Both the position numbers and the translations under genes were made by a program. Of a stretch of 64,000 nt of DNA, positions 33,725 to 44,918 are shown in pieces. Source of the stretch: UBA2199 sp964628035 (GTDB taxonomy: Bacteria; Acidobacteriota; Aminicenantia; UBA2199); contig CAZVPI010000007.1 of the NCBI GenBank assembly GCA_964628035.1, positions 62,001-126,000 on the forward strand. The letters run 5' to 3'. The stretch's first letter is position 1, and each line of letters opens with the position of its first letter. Under the pieces are notes generated by a model. That model saw only the letters and a list, made by a program, of their open reading frames with translations. It was not told where the DNA came from and did no database searches.

Positions 33725-36518
33725 CCCGCGAGCAGCTGGAACGCCTCGTTTCCTCCGTCCGCGCCTTCCTCGGTAAGTACCTATGGTACTTCATCTTCGC
33801 CCTGTTCATCCTGGCCAGCCTGGCCAACATCTTCCAGAAGCTGAAATGGAGCTCGGTCACCGATCACATCGCCTGGGAGGCCACGAGCCAGGGGCTGGTC
33901 TGCCAGGCCGCACCCGAGGACAGCCAGGTGCGGCCAGGCGACATCCTGCTGGCGGTCAACAAGTATCTGGTCGCCAGCCGCATCGACCTGCTGCGCTCCA
34001 TCGCCGGCCGCAACTATTGCCGTTACGAGATCGAGCGCCAGGGCATCCTCAAGAACGTCGGCGTCGACATCGATCCGGTGTTCACCCCCTTTTCCTATTA
34101 CATCCTGGTCTTCGTCGGCGTCCTGACCATGCTGCTCACCCTGGGCATCCTCAACGTCTACGTGCGCCAGTCGACGCTGTTCCCGCCGCCGCGCAATTTT
34201 TTCCTGCTCAGCCTGGCCCTGTCGGGATTCCTGATCTTCTCCCCCACCGGCGACTACGGCGCGGGCGACTTCCTCTTCCTCGCCCTGGACACGCTGGCCT
34301 TCATCCTCTTTCCCGCGTTCCTGCTGCAGTACGCGCTGCAGTATCCCCTGCGCACCCGGGTGTTCAAGAAGATCAGCGCCCGCCTGCGCGGCCTGCTGAT
34401 CTTCCTGCCGCCGCTGGGGCTGCTGGCCATCACCCTCTACTTCGTGCTGCACAACCTGTTCCATCCCGACCCGGAGGTGCTGGTCACGACCATCAACCAT
34501 TTCCGCTTCCTGGGCCAGCATTACTTCACCGCCTACGCGGCCCTGGCCTGGGCCGCCTTCGCCGCCTCATCGCTGGCCCTGATCCTGAAAAAGCGGCAGA
34601 AGCGCTACCTGCTGCCCCTGGCCGGGATTTCGCTGGGCCTGGCGGCCCTGCTGTGGCTCAACTATTCCCGCCAGCGCCCGGGCAGCGCCGACGCCGCCGT
34701 CACCCTCATCGCGCTGCTGCTGCCCCTGCTGCCCATGAGCCTGGTCTACTTCCTGTCACCGCGGCGCGTGACCGACATCGAGAGCACCATCAAGAAGACC
34801 CTCTCGGTCTCGTCGCTGTTCCTTTTCATCTTCGGCACCTACCTGTTCCTGGGGCTGAACATCGAGCAGAACAAGCTGCTGGGCATCTTCTGGTCGCTGG
34901 CGGCCATCCTCATGGCCGGCCTGCTGTTCAAGCCCCTGGAGGGGAGCATCCAGCGGGTGTTCGAGAAGCTGTTTTACCGCGACACCTTCCACTTCAAGCG
35001 CAAGCTGAAGGAGCTGGAGGGGTCGATCAGCGCCCAACGCGACCTCGCCTCGCTGTCGCAGAATTTCCTGGAGATCATCGGCCGCGGCTTCCAGCTGCAG
35101 ACCGCGGCTCTGCTCATCCACTACCGCGGCAACCTTTTTTATTCCCTGCCCGGCCGGCGCCGGCTGTTCCTGACGCGCGGCTTCCTGGCCGCCCTGGAAA
35201 GCCTCGAGCACGTCATCTTCCTGTCGGAGCAGGAGTTCGCCACCAAGTTCCCCCGCGACCAGGCGGCCATGCCGGCGGACAAGCTGCTGCAGTTCCAGCC
35301 CCTGAAGATCGGCGAGCGCCTGGTGGGCATCGTGGCCATGGGGCGCAAGACCGGCACCTCCTACCTGACGGTGGAGGACTGGGACCTGATGGCCAGCATC
35401 GCCTCGCCGCTGGCCCTGTCGGTGGAGAACGCCTTCCTCTACTCGCGCCTGGAGGAGCAGCTGGCCGAGCTCAACCTGCTCAAGGAGTTCAACGAAAGCA
35501 TCATCGAGAACATCAACCTGGGCATCCTGGTCGTCTCGCGGCTGAACCAGGTCCAGACCTGGAATCCCTTCATGGAGAACCGCTTCGCCCTCCCGCGCGA
35601 GCAGGCGCTGCGCCGTAGGGCGCCGCAGGTCCTGGGGAGCGAGCTGTGGCAGACCCTGCAGCCGGGCCCCTCCGCCACGCGCACGCTGCGCAACGTCAAG
35701 GTCGAACTGGGCGGGGCCGAGACCTTCTTCGACGTCTACGTTTCGCCCTTGAAGGACGAGGCGGGAAACATTTCCGGGCGCATCTTCGTCTTCGAGGACG
35801 TGACCGAGAAGAACCTCATCCAGAAGCAGCTGGTGACCACCGAAAAGATGGCCTCGCTGGGCCTGCTGTCGGCCGGCATCGCCCACGAGATCAACACCCC
35901 CCTGACCGGCATCTCCTCCTACTGCCAGTTCCTGCTCGACCACCCCGGCGGCGCGGAGCACCGCGAGCTGGTGCAGAAGATGCAGGACCAGGTGCTGCGC
36001 GCCAACAAGATCGTGCGCACGCTGCTCGATTTCTCGCGCCAGAAGGGGCAGCAACCGGTGCCGGTCGACCTGAACCAGGTCCTGGACGAGAGCCTGGCGC
36101 TGGTCGAGCACAAGCTGAAGAAGAAGGGCGTCGCCGTCCGCCGCGAGGCCGAGTTCGGACGCCGCTTCCACGGCTTCCCCACCCGGCTGCAGCAGTTGTT
36201 CATCAACCTGTTCATCAACGCCATCGACGCCGTCGAGGCCGGGGGCTGGATCGCCATCGCCGGCGAGGAGGACGATGAGCGGGTGCGCGTGCGCTTCAAG
36301 GACAACGGCCGCGGCATCGCCCCCCGGGACCTGGAGCGGATCTTCGACCCGTTCTTCACCACCAAGGAGGTCGGCCAGGGGACGGGACTGGGCCTGGCCA
36401 TCGTCTACAACATCGTCAAGGAGCACTACGGCGACATCGAGGCGCACAGCCAGGTCGGCCGCGGCACCACTTTTCTCATCACCTTCCCGCTGCAGAGCCC
36501 GCTGAGGAGCATGAGCCT

Positions 36519-36522
<4 letters not shown>
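33721..36522 (+). CDS. Multi-pass membrane sensor histidine kinase with PDZ-like, GAF and PAS domains
   Basis: A 933-aa kinase. One membrane segment (about 20-38) is followed by a periplasmic PDZ-like region (QVRPGDILLAVNKYLV near 76-91), then seven or so membrane segments (about 125-410). A GAF-like domain (about 430-580) and a PAS-like domain (about 590-690) follow. HisKA has GIAHEINTPLTGI with phosphoacceptor His722, and the HATPase carries NLFINAIDAVEAG, DNGRGI and GTGLGLAI. All catalytic boxes are intact. The gene is coupled by ATGA overlaps to the secreted protein before it and the sigma-54 response regulator after it, its likely partner. The signal is unknown. Confidence 0.92.
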
Positions 36523-37864
<1,342 letters not shown>

Positions 37865-37868
<4 letters not shown>

Positions 37869-38635
37869 GCGCCTGGACGCTGCAGCGCTTTCTGCAGGAG
37901 TGCGGCCTGGCCAGCCGCCGCGAGATCCGCCGCTGGATCCACGACGGGCGCTTCCAGGTCAAGGACCAGCCCGTCACCGACCCCAACTTCCCGCTGCGCC
38001 ATCCCGGCGACGCGGTGCGTTTCGACGGCCGGTTGCTGAAGCTCGTCCCGCAGCGCAAAAGCTACATCGTGCTGAACAAGCCGAGCGGCTTCGTCTCCAC
38101 CCTGGCCGATCCCGAGGGGCGGCCGACGGTCGCGGCCCTCCTGCGCCGCATCCGCGAACGGGTCTATCCGGTGGGGCGCCTCGACTTCCACTCCGACGGC
38201 CTGATGCTGCTGACCAACGACGGCGAGCTGGCCCACTTCATCCTTGCGGCGCGCAACGGCGTGCCCAAGACCTACCTGCTCAAGATCAAGGGAACGCTGT
38301 CCGACGCGGAGCGCGCCCGCCTGGAGCGCGGCATCGTCCTCGACGGCGAGCGCCTCAACCCGTTCGCCATCCAGCCCCTGAGCACGACCGGCGGCGGCAA
38401 CTCCTGGCTGCGCGTGACCATCCGCGAGGGCAAGAAGCACATCCTGCGCCGGGCCTTCCAGTACTCCGGCCACCCGGTGGAAAAGCTGCGCCGCGTGGCC
38501 ATCGGCAGCATCAAGCTGGGCAAGCTGCCGGCCGGCGAGTGGCGCGAGCTGCGGCCGGAGGAGATCGAGCAGTTCAAGAAGCTCTATCGATATCGAGACG
38601 CCAGACGGTCGACCGTGGAAGTTGGCAAGAGATAG
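37865..38635 (+). CDS. RluB/RsuA-type pseudouridine synthase
   Basis: A 256-aa protein with an N-terminal S4 RNA-binding domain (LQRFLQECGLASRREIRRWI, residues 6-25) and a pseudouridine synthase domain. The catalytic Asp is in YPVGRLDFHSDGLMLLTNDG, where HS replaces the more usual two residues after Asp-Xaa. NKPSGFVST, KTYLLKIKG and GKKHILRRAF also fit. It modifies uridine in ribosomal RNA; the site cannot be assigned. The start overlaps the response regulator stop as ATGA. The last 14 or so residues (RDARRSTVEVGKR) are encoded inside the left arm of a heptad element and are probably not part of the native fold. Confidence 0.9.
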
Positions 38636-38743
38636 AACGAGCCATGGACGCCAGAAGGAAGAAAAGCATTCAGAGCAAGCCATGCAGCTGTCTATAGCAG
38701 TCGTTTTCTTGCCAACTATTAGCGTCTGATGCCTGACGTCGCG
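38594..38743. repeat. Heptad inverted-repeat element 8
   Basis: The left arm (38594-38634, GAGACGCCAGACGG, GTTGGCAAGA) contains the pseudouridine synthase stop. The right arm (38702-38743) reads GTTTTCTTGCCAAC then GCGTCTG, ATGCCTG, ACGTCGC, an exact 7-bp period. GTTGGCAAGA and its inverse TCTTGCCAAC are perfect; the rest is degenerate. Confidence 0.75.
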
Positions 38744-38805
38744 AACTCGTTGAACAAAATGCCTCCAGAATCCGTATCCACGATCGTTCTCTAGGGAGTG
38801 TGCCC

Positions 38806-39813
38806 ATGGCCCTTCACGTTGCCCGGATCCTGCTGGCCCTGCTGGCCGTTGCACCGGCGTGGGCCCGCCCCGCCGCGGCCGCCGCTTCTGCCCCGCCGCG
38901 CAACCTGATCGTCTTGTTCCAGTTCCTGGAGAACGCCAACGGCGCCGAGCAGGCCCTGGATTTCTTGTTTGCCAGCATGCTGCGCCCGGGCGACCGGCTG
39001 GTGATCCAGACGCCGCTGAAGCGCTACGCATTTTTCGCCACCACCCGGCCCCGGGCCAGGGCCGAATGGAACGCCACCATGCGGGTGCAGCTGCGCTCCG
39101 ACATCTCCAGGGCGGCCCGGGACACCCAGCAGGTCCTGGCCGACCTGGAGGCGCTGGCCCTGGAGATCAGCGAGCTGGCCTACCCCACCGGGGCGGCCCA
39201 CACCGACAGGGACTTGAACGAGCTGTTCATGCGCTACCGCAGCGAGCTGTCGCAGCTGAACCGCCTGCGCCGGGTGCCGGACGCCGCGCTGCGCCTGCTG
39301 GCCTCCTCGTTCCAGGGATGGGGAGGCGAGAGCCACCTCATCGTCCTGTTCGAGAGGGAATTCCGTCCCATCCCCAGGCGCGAGGCGCTGAACGTTCTGG
39401 GCGACATGCCGGTCTTCGGCGTCCAGGCCAACGAGCTCTTCGCCACGTCCAGCTCCAGGGAACTGTTCGACACGGCCGCCATGGCCGCGTATTTCCGCAG
39501 CCTGCCGCTGACCCAGCATTTCGTTTACGTGCCGTCCAAGAACGCCCCGCCCCGGGGCAACTTGATCGAAAACTCGGGCGACGTCTATTCGGCCTTCAGC
39601 CGGCTGGCGCAAGCCAGCGGCGGCGTCCAGGTGACCACCGCCGAGCCGATGGAAGGATTGAGGACGATCTGGAAGACCTGGCGGGAAAAGACGCAAGACG
39701 ATCGACATTCGCTAGACAATAGACAAGAAACAGGGCATTGTTCTGGCTTCCCACCAACGTCTGACGCCTCAAGATCGTTGAATCCAGTATTCTTGGGCTG
39801 CGGAAAGGTGTAG
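38806..39813 (+). CDS. VWFA-like secreted protein, paralog 1
   Basis: A 335-aa protein with a signal peptide (about 1-29). It shares with the next gene NLIVLFQFLENANG, SSFQGWGGESHLIVLFERE, RPIPRREALNVLGDMP, NSGDVYSAFSRLAQASGG and VTTAEPMEGL. This resembles the core of the longer VWFA-related proteins in the window, without a canonical DxSxS MIDAS. The start at 38806 has an AGGGAG site seven bases upstream. Compared with its paralog it carries about 30 extra C-terminal residues that are encoded by a heptad element, so its stop was probably displaced. The function is unknown. Confidence 0.75.
   Translation: MALHVARILLALLAVAPAWARPAAAAASAPPRNLIVLFQFLENANGAEQALDFLFASMLRPGDRLVIQTPLKRYAFFATTRPRARAEWNATMRVQLRSDISRAARDTQQVLADLEALALEISELAYPTGAAHTDRDLNELFMRYRSELSQLNRLRRVPDAALRLLASSFQGWGGESHLIVLFEREFRPIPRREALNVLGDMPVFGVQANELFATSSSRELFDTAAMAAYFRSLPLTQHFVYVPSKNAPPRGNLIENSGDVYSAFSRLAQASGGVQVTTAEPMEGLRTIWKTWREKTQDDRHSLDNRQETGHCSGFPPTSDASRSLNPVFLGCGKV
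39690..39776. repeat. Heptad inverted-repeat element 9, inside a gene end
   Basis: The left arm (39690-39731, GACGCAAGACGATCGACA, AGACAATAGACAAGAAAC) and the right arm (39739-39776, TTCTGGCTTCCCACCA then ACGTCTG, ACGCCTC) are degenerate inverted copies. Both arms are read as the C-terminal tail of the preceding VWFA-like protein. Confidence 0.65.
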
Positions 39814-39846
39814 AATGGTCCTGTTGATTTCCCTCAAGGAGGCCCA

Positions 39847-40752
39847 ATGCAACGCAACGCCCTTGTCGCCCTGGCGACGGTTTTCCTGGTCCTGCTGAGT
39901 GCGGCGGCCCCGGCCCGCTTGGCGGCCGCCGCGCCGCGCAACCTCATCGTCTTTTTCGAGTTCATCGAGCCCGGCGGCGGCGTGGAGGACGCGGTGGATT
40001 TCATCTTCAGCCGCATGCTGGGACCCAGCGACCAGCTGATCATCCAGTCGCCGGCCCGCGTCTACGGCTTCTCGGCCAAGACCCTGGCCCGGCCCAAGGC
40101 CGAGCTCATCGCCATGATGCGCGACAAGCTGCGCACCGACATCTCCCAGGCGTCCCAGAACTACAAGCAGGTCATCAAGGACCTGGAGCTGGCCGTGCGC
40201 AACCTGGAGGGCTTCGTCCTGCCCGCCGACGGCCCCGTCGGCGGCGGCATGACCGGCTCTCCCGAGACCCGCGACCTGGGCGAGCTGTTCAACCTCTACC
40301 GCCAGGGGCTGGCCAACCTGGCCCAGCTGCGCCAGGTCAACGAGGCTTCGCTGCGCAAGCTGGCAGCCGCCTTCCAGGGCCAGAAGGGCGAGAACCACAT
40401 CATCGTCCTGTTCGAGCGCGAATTCCGCCCCGTGCCCAGGCGCGAGGCGCTGAACGTGCTGGGCGACATGCCCAAGTACGCCTTTTTCGCCAACGAGCTC
40501 TTCACCATCGGCAATGTCAAGGAGCCCTTCGATACCGCCGCCCTGTCCGCTTTCTTCAAGGGGGTGCCCTTGACGCAGCATTTCATCTATATCACCAGCA
40601 AGAGCACGTCGCCCTCGGGCAACCTGCTGGAGAACTCGGGCGACGTCTATTCCGCGTTCAGCAACATCGCACAGGCCACCGGCGGCGTCATGGTCACGAC
40701 GGCGGAGCCCGCCGATGGATTGAAAGCGATCGTGAAGAACTGGAAAGGATAG
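39847..40752 (+). CDS. VWFA-like secreted protein, paralog 2
   Basis: A 301-aa paralog of the preceding gene with the same order of conserved blocks: NLIVFFEFIEPGGG, AAFQGQKGENHIIVLFERE, RPVPRREALNVLGDMP, NSGDVYSAFSNIAQATGG, VTTAEPADGLKAIVKNWKG. It has a signal peptide (about 1-27) and ends where the family seems to end naturally. The ribosome-binding site AAGGAGG is strong and well spaced. A weak TAGAAT box lies about 30 bases upstream. The function is unknown; tandem duplication is evident. Confidence 0.78.
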   Translation: MQRNALVALATVFLVLLSAAAPARLAAAAPRNLIVFFEFIEPGGGVEDAVDFIFSRMLGPSDQLIIQSPARVYGFSAKTLARPKAELIAMMRDKLRTDISQASQNYKQVIKDLELAVRNLEGFVLPADGPVGGGMTGSPETRDLGELFNLYRQGLANLAQLRQVNEASLRKLAAAFQGQKGENHIIVLFEREFRPVPRREALNVLGDMPKYAFFANELFTIGNVKEPFDTAALSAFFKGVPLTQHFIYITSKSTSPSGNLLENSGDVYSAFSNIAQATGGVMVTTAEPADGLKAIVKNWKG

Positions 40753-40839
40753 ATATTGGCAAGGCCATAGACTAGGAAAGTTTCAGGGTGTTTTTCTTGC
40801 CAACCACGAACGTCTAACGTCTGACGTCTGACGCCCGAG
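40753..40839. repeat. Heptad inverted-repeat element 10
   Basis: The left arm (40753-40781, ATATTGGCAAGG) and the right arm (40790-40839) are inverted; the right arm reads TTTTTCTTGCCAACC then ACGTCTA, ACGTCTG, ACGTCTG, ACGCCCG at exact 7-bp period. The element starts directly after the stop codon of paralog 2. Confidence 0.75.
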
Positions 40840-40850
40840 TTCCAATGGAT

Positions 40851-40879
40851 TTAAGGCCGGGTTCCAAATATGATATACT
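40851..40879 (+). promoter_or_regulatory. Promoter of the GWxTD operon
   Basis: TATACT (40874-40879) is preceded at 17 bp by TTAAGG (40851-40856). Transcription would begin near 40886, so the in-frame ATG at 40870 cannot be used and the ATG at 40903, behind AGAGGA, is taken as the start. Confidence 0.55.
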
Positions 40880-40902
40880 ATTTCCTAGAGGATCCGAAAA
40901 CC

Positions 40903-42981
40903 ATGCCATCGCCCGCGATGCAAACGACGTTTTCCCGCCCCCGCCGCTGGACGGCCCTCCTGCTGCTCCTGTTGCCGCTGCTGGCCGGCGCCGACGCTCC
41001 CCAGCGTCCGCCCCTGGCCGAAAAGTACCGCCAGTGGCTCGACCTGGTCGACTACATCATCACCCCCGACGAGCGGAAGATCTTCCTCGACCTGGCCAAC
41101 GACCGCGACCGCGAGGCCTTCATCGGCATCTTCTGGAACCAGCGCGATCCCAGCCGCGGCACTCCGGAAAACGAGTTCAAGGACGAGCATGTCCGGCGCT
41201 TCGAGTACGCCAACCGCTATTACGGCTTCACCTCGCCCCTGCCCGGCTGGAAGACCGACCGCGGCCGCATCCACATTCTGCTGGGCCCGCCCGCCAACCG
41301 CAACGAAATCTTCAACAGTTACCTGTACCCCATCGAGATCTGGGAATACTACGGCGAACCGGGCAAGGGCTTGCCGACGATGTTCCACGTCGTCTTCTAC
41401 CGCAAGGGCGGGGCGGGCGACTTCAAGCTCTACATTCCCGCCGTCGACGGCCCGGACCAGCTGCTGGTCACGCAGGTCGGCGAGTTCAAGGCGCTGGACT
41501 TTCGCGCGGTCGTCAAGAAAATCCAGGAGATCAAGCCCGAGGTGGCCGAGATCGCGCTGACGCTGATCCCCGGCGAGCCCACCGGCGGCAACGCCCCCTC
41601 CATGCGCGATCTGTCGCTGATGGCCAAGATCTCCGACCTGCCCAAGGAGAACATCAACACCACCTACGCCAACCAGTTCCTGCGCTTCAAATCGTATGTC
41701 GACGTCGAAAAATCGGCCGATTACCTGGGCAGCCGGCACGAACTGGTGCTGCTGCGCGACCCGGTATCGAACCTGAATTTCCTCCATTTCGCCATCTGGC
41801 CCGAGCGCATCTCCCTCGACTATTCCGAGGACACGAAGAAATACACCTGCTCCTACCGGATGGTGGTTGACCTGCGCCGGGGCGACCAGATCGTCTACCA
41901 GCATGCCAAGACCCTGCCCTTCTCCTACGGCAAGGAGGAGATGGAAAAGACCCTGGCCGAGGGGCTGGTCATCGCCGACCTGCTGCCGGTCATCGAGGGC
42001 GAATTCGAGCTCACCGTGCTGGTGCAGAACTCGGTCAACAGCGAGTTCGCCTCCTTCAACAAGAAGGTCCGCGTCCCGCCGGCGGGAACGCCGGCCGTCT
42101 TCGGCCCGGTCGTTTCATCCGGCCTGCGGCGGCAGGCGCGGGCGGTCTACTCGGCCTACAGCCTGCAAAACCTCGCCCTCCTCCCCGATCCCCGGCGCAC
42201 CTTCGGGGAAACCGAGCCGCTGCAGGCCCTGTTCGTCGTTGACCACGGCCAGGGCGCCGGCGCCGCCGAACTCGAGTTGAGCAGCGTGCCGGCCGCCGGG
42301 GCCGCCCCGGTCGCGCGCAAGCCGGCCCTGCGCAGCGAGGGCGGGACGGGGGTGCAGGTCATCAGCGCCGACCTGGGCGCTCTGCCCGCCGGCTATTACG
42401 TCCTGCGCGCCCGGCTGCGCGGCGCCGGCAACGGCGAGGGCGCCGCCGCGGAGACGACCTTCACCGTGTCGCGCCGGCCACGCCTTTCCCATCCCACCGT
42501 CGCCGCCCCCATCGTGCCCGCCTCCCGCGCCTACATCTTCCTAGGCATGCTGGCTGCGCAGTACGAGGCCAGCGGCCGGCCCGAGGAGGCCGGCCGGGCC
42601 TACGAGCAGGCGCTGCGCCAGGGCGGGGACAACGCGGAGCTGCGCGTCGCCTATTCCCGCTTCCTGCTGGCCCAGGGCAGGACCGAGCGCGTGCTGGAGG
42701 TGACGGCCGCCGTCTCCGATCAGGGGGCGAACGCCTTCGACCGCCATTCGCTGCGCGGCAAGGCCTTCTATCGCCTGGGCCGCTGGCAGGAGGCCGTCGA
42801 CGAGCTGCTCCGTGCCAACGCCCTGTACGACAGCGACGTCACGGTGCTGAACGCCCTGGGCCTCAGTTTCCTGCGCCTGGAACGTCTCGGCGAAGCCAGG
42901 AAAGCGCTGGCCGCGTCGCTGAAGATCAAGGCCGACCAGCCCGACATCAAGGCCTTGCTCGAAAAGACGGAGGCTCCATGA
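40903..42981 (+). CDS. GWxTD domain protein with C-terminal TPR
   Basis: A 692-aa protein with a signal peptide (about 1-31). The GWxTD domain carries FWNQRDP at 77-83 and the name motif in GWKTDRGRIHILLGPP at 115-130. A central beta-rich region follows, then TPR units from about 545 to 690 (AGRAYEQALRQGGDNAELRVA, GRWQEAVDELLRANALYD). GWxTD proteins are found mainly in Acidobacteriota and related phyla; their function is not established. The start is fixed by the promoter position. The stop overlaps the next GWxTD gene as ATGA. Confidence 0.85.
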   Translation: MPSPAMQTTFSRPRRWTALLLLLLPLLAGADAPQRPPLAEKYRQWLDLVDYIITPDERKIFLDLANDRDREAFIGIFWNQRDPSRGTPENEFKDEHVRRFEYANRYYGFTSPLPGWKTDRGRIHILLGPPANRNEIFNSYLYPIEIWEYYGEPGKGLPTMFHVVFYRKGGAGDFKLYIPAVDGPDQLLVTQVGEFKALDFRAVVKKIQEIKPEVAEIALTLIPGEPTGGNAPSMRDLSLMAKISDLPKENINTTYANQFLRFKSYVDVEKSADYLGSRHELVLLRDPVSNLNFLHFAIWPERISLDYSEDTKKYTCSYRMVVDLRRGDQIVYQHAKTLPFSYGKEEMEKTLAEGLVIADLLPVIEGEFELTVLVQNSVNSEFASFNKKVRVPPAGTPAVFGPVVSSGLRRQARAVYSAYSLQNLALLPDPRRTFGETEPLQALFVVDHGQGAGAAELELSSVPAAGAAPVARKPALRSEGGTGVQVISADLGALPAGYYVLRARLRGAGNGEGAAAETTFTVSRRPRLSHPTVAAPIVPASRAYIFLGMLAAQYEASGRPEEAGRAYEQALRQGGDNAELRVAYSRFLLAQGRTERVLEVTAAVSDQGANAFDRHSLRGKAFYRLGRWQEAVDELLRANALYDSDVTVLNALGLSFLRLERLGEARKALAASLKIKADQPDIKALLEKTEAP

Positions 42982-43919
42982 CGCCGTCCTCCCTCGCTCC
43001 CGCCGCCCGGACGGGTCTCCTGCTGGCCTTGCTGCTGTTCCTGTCGCCGCGCCTCCCCGCCAAGCTCGACCCGCGCAGCGAGGAATTCCAGCGCCTGGCC
43101 CGCCATTTCATGACCCGCGAGGAGGCCAAGCGCTTCGCCAGCCTGCCCAGCGCCGAGCTGCGCGCGCAGTTCATCGACGCGTTCTGGCAGATCCGCGATC
43201 CCAACCCGGTCACCGCGGAAAACGAGTTTCTGGACGAGCTGAAGACGCGCTTCGATTTCGTCAACCGCTACCTGCGGGAGGCCAACCGGCCGGGCTGGGA
43301 CACGGCGCGCGGCATGGTGTACCTGGTGCTGGGCCCGCCCGACGTCCCGGCCACATCCACCCCCTATCCCGAGGCCTCTACCTCCCTGCGCTCCGGGAGC
43401 GCCGACACCACCTCCGGCCTGATCGTCTGGCCTTACCAGGCGCTGAGCCTGAACGTCTACTTCATCGACCGCCAGGGGTTCGGCATTTACGAACTGGACA
43501 TGGCCCGCACCGCTCCGCGGCTGCTGGAACTGATGCGCCGGGCGAAAATGCGCTCCCTGCGCGACGGCAGCGGCGAGGAGCCGGCGCCGCTGCTCGCCTT
43601 CAAGGCCGCGTTCACTCCCGCCGCCGACCGGGTGCGCATCGCCGTCCCGGTCAGTGAACTGCGCTACGAGATCGGCGCCGACGGGAACTACACGGCCCGC
43701 CTGCACCTGGCGGTCAATCTCTACCTGCCCGGCGGCGGCATCGTCACCCGCAAGGACGAGCGCCGCGTCGTCTTCGAACCCCGGGCGCAGGGAAGCGCGC
43801 CGCTGGAGATCGAGTGGACGATCCCCCTGGCCCGGGGAAAGAACCAGGTCGACCTGCTGGTGCTGGACCCCATCGGCGACCGCTCCGGCCGCCAGTTTTT
43901 CACGGTGAAAAAAAAATGA
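42978..43919 (+). CDS. GWxTD domain protein, short
   Basis: A 313-aa protein with a signal peptide (about 1-28) and a GWxTD domain whose motif has drifted to GWDTARGMVYLVLGPP at 106-121 (Ala for Asp). FWQIRDP at 69-75 and the spacing of conserved segments match the first GWxTD protein, but it has no TPR part. The rest is beta-rich (VRIAVPVSELRYEIGADGNY, RLHLAVNLYLPGGG). Coupled by ATGA overlap to the gene before it, it is probably a partner in the same envelope complex. Confidence 0.83.
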   Translation: MTPSSLAPAARTGLLLALLLFLSPRLPAKLDPRSEEFQRLARHFMTREEAKRFASLPSAELRAQFIDAFWQIRDPNPVTAENEFLDELKTRFDFVNRYLREANRPGWDTARGMVYLVLGPPDVPATSTPYPEASTSLRSGSADTTSGLIVWPYQALSLNVYFIDRQGFGIYELDMARTAPRLLELMRRAKMRSLRDGSGEEPAPLLAFKAAFTPAADRVRIAVPVSELRYEIGADGNYTARLHLAVNLYLPGGGIVTRKDERRVVFEPRAQGSAPLEIEWTIPLARGKNQVDLLVLDPIGDRSGRQFFTVKKK

Positions 43920-43955
43920 TCCCGCCGTCGGATCACGACAACTAGGAGGATGCCC

Positions 43956-44909
43956 ATGCGCAACACAATCCGTTTCTCGCTGGCCGGCGCCCTGCTGCTG
44001 GCCCTGGCCTTGGCGCTTCCCGCCCAGGAGGGGCGCGGCAACGGACGCCTGACCGGCTCCGTCGTCGACGAGGAAGGCAAGCCGCTGGAGAACGTGACCA
44101 TCACCCTGAAGTACCTGGAATTCAACCATTCGCGCGAGACCAAGTCCAACCTCAAGGGACAGTGGGGATTCCTCGGGCTGGGCAAGGGGACCGTGCAGGT
44201 CACCGCCACCCTGGAAGGCTACGCGGCGACCACCACCCAGCAGCCGGTGAGCGGCGTCAAGCCCAACCCGGAGATGCCCCTGGTGCTGAGAAAGGGCACC
44301 GGCGTGGTCGGCGACCCCTCCCGTGACGCCATCCTGCGCGCCCACGAGATGTTCGACAAACGCCAGTATGGGGAAGCGCTGGCCCTCTACCAGGAGTTCG
44401 CCCAGAAGAACCCGGCCAACTACCAGGTCGGCATCTACATCGCCAACTGCAAGACCGAGCTGGGCGACTACGACGAGGCCCTGGCCGAGTTCCAGAAGGT
44501 CCTCGCCGAGGTCACCAAGGAGACCCCGGAGCTGAAGGGCAACACCACCGCCGCCCTGGCGTACGCCGGCATCGGCGACGTCTACCTGCGCCAGGAGAAC
44601 TTCAAGCTGGCGGTGGAGAACTTCCAGCGTTCGATCGACATCCAACCCGGCGATCCGGCCCTGCCCTACAATGTCGCCGAGATCATGTTCGCCCGCAACA
44701 AGCCGGAAGAGGCCGAGAAATACTACCAGATGGCCGTCACGATCAAGCCCGCGTGGCCCAAGCCCTACCTGAAGCTGGCCTATGTGGCCATGAACCGCGG
44801 CCAGATGGAGCAGGCGGTCGAGCACCTGAAGAAGTTCGTCGAGATCGGAAAGGACGAGGCGAACTTCGCCGAAGGCCAGGCGCTGCTCGAGCTGCTGCAG
44901 AAGAAATAG
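43956..44909 (+). CDS. Carboxypeptidase-regulatory-like and TPR secreted protein
   Basis: A 317-aa protein with a signal peptide ending near AQE at 23-25. A carboxypeptidase-regulatory-like beta domain follows (about 31-90: GRLTGSVVDEEGKPLENVTI), then TPR units (about 110-310: AHEMFDKRQYGEALALYQEF, AYAGIGDVYLRQENFKLAVE, PYLKLAYVAMNRGQMEQAV). The start at 43956 is preferred to the ATG at 43950 because AGGAGG is six bases upstream of the former and abuts the latter. The gene lies 36 bases after the GWxTD pair and 9 before a sulfatase-fold gene. A periplasmic scaffold role is inferred. Confidence 0.85.
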   Translation: MRNTIRFSLAGALLLALALALPAQEGRGNGRLTGSVVDEEGKPLENVTITLKYLEFNHSRETKSNLKGQWGFLGLGKGTVQVTATLEGYAATTTQQPVSGVKPNPEMPLVLRKGTGVVGDPSRDAILRAHEMFDKRQYGEALALYQEFAQKNPANYQVGIYIANCKTELGDYDEALAEFQKVLAEVTKETPELKGNTTAALAYAGIGDVYLRQENFKLAVENFQRSIDIQPGDPALPYNVAEIMFARNKPEEAEKYYQMAVTIKPAWPKPYLKLAYVAMNRGQMEQAVEHLKKFVEIGKDEANFAEGQALLELLQKK

Positions 44910-44918
44910 CCCGCAGGC

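Noticed and set aside
40870..40872. ATG at 40870 as start of the long GWxTD protein
   Set aside because: It lies upstream of the TATACT -10 box and would not be on the transcript; the residues it adds (IYYFLEDPKT) do not resemble a signal peptide start.
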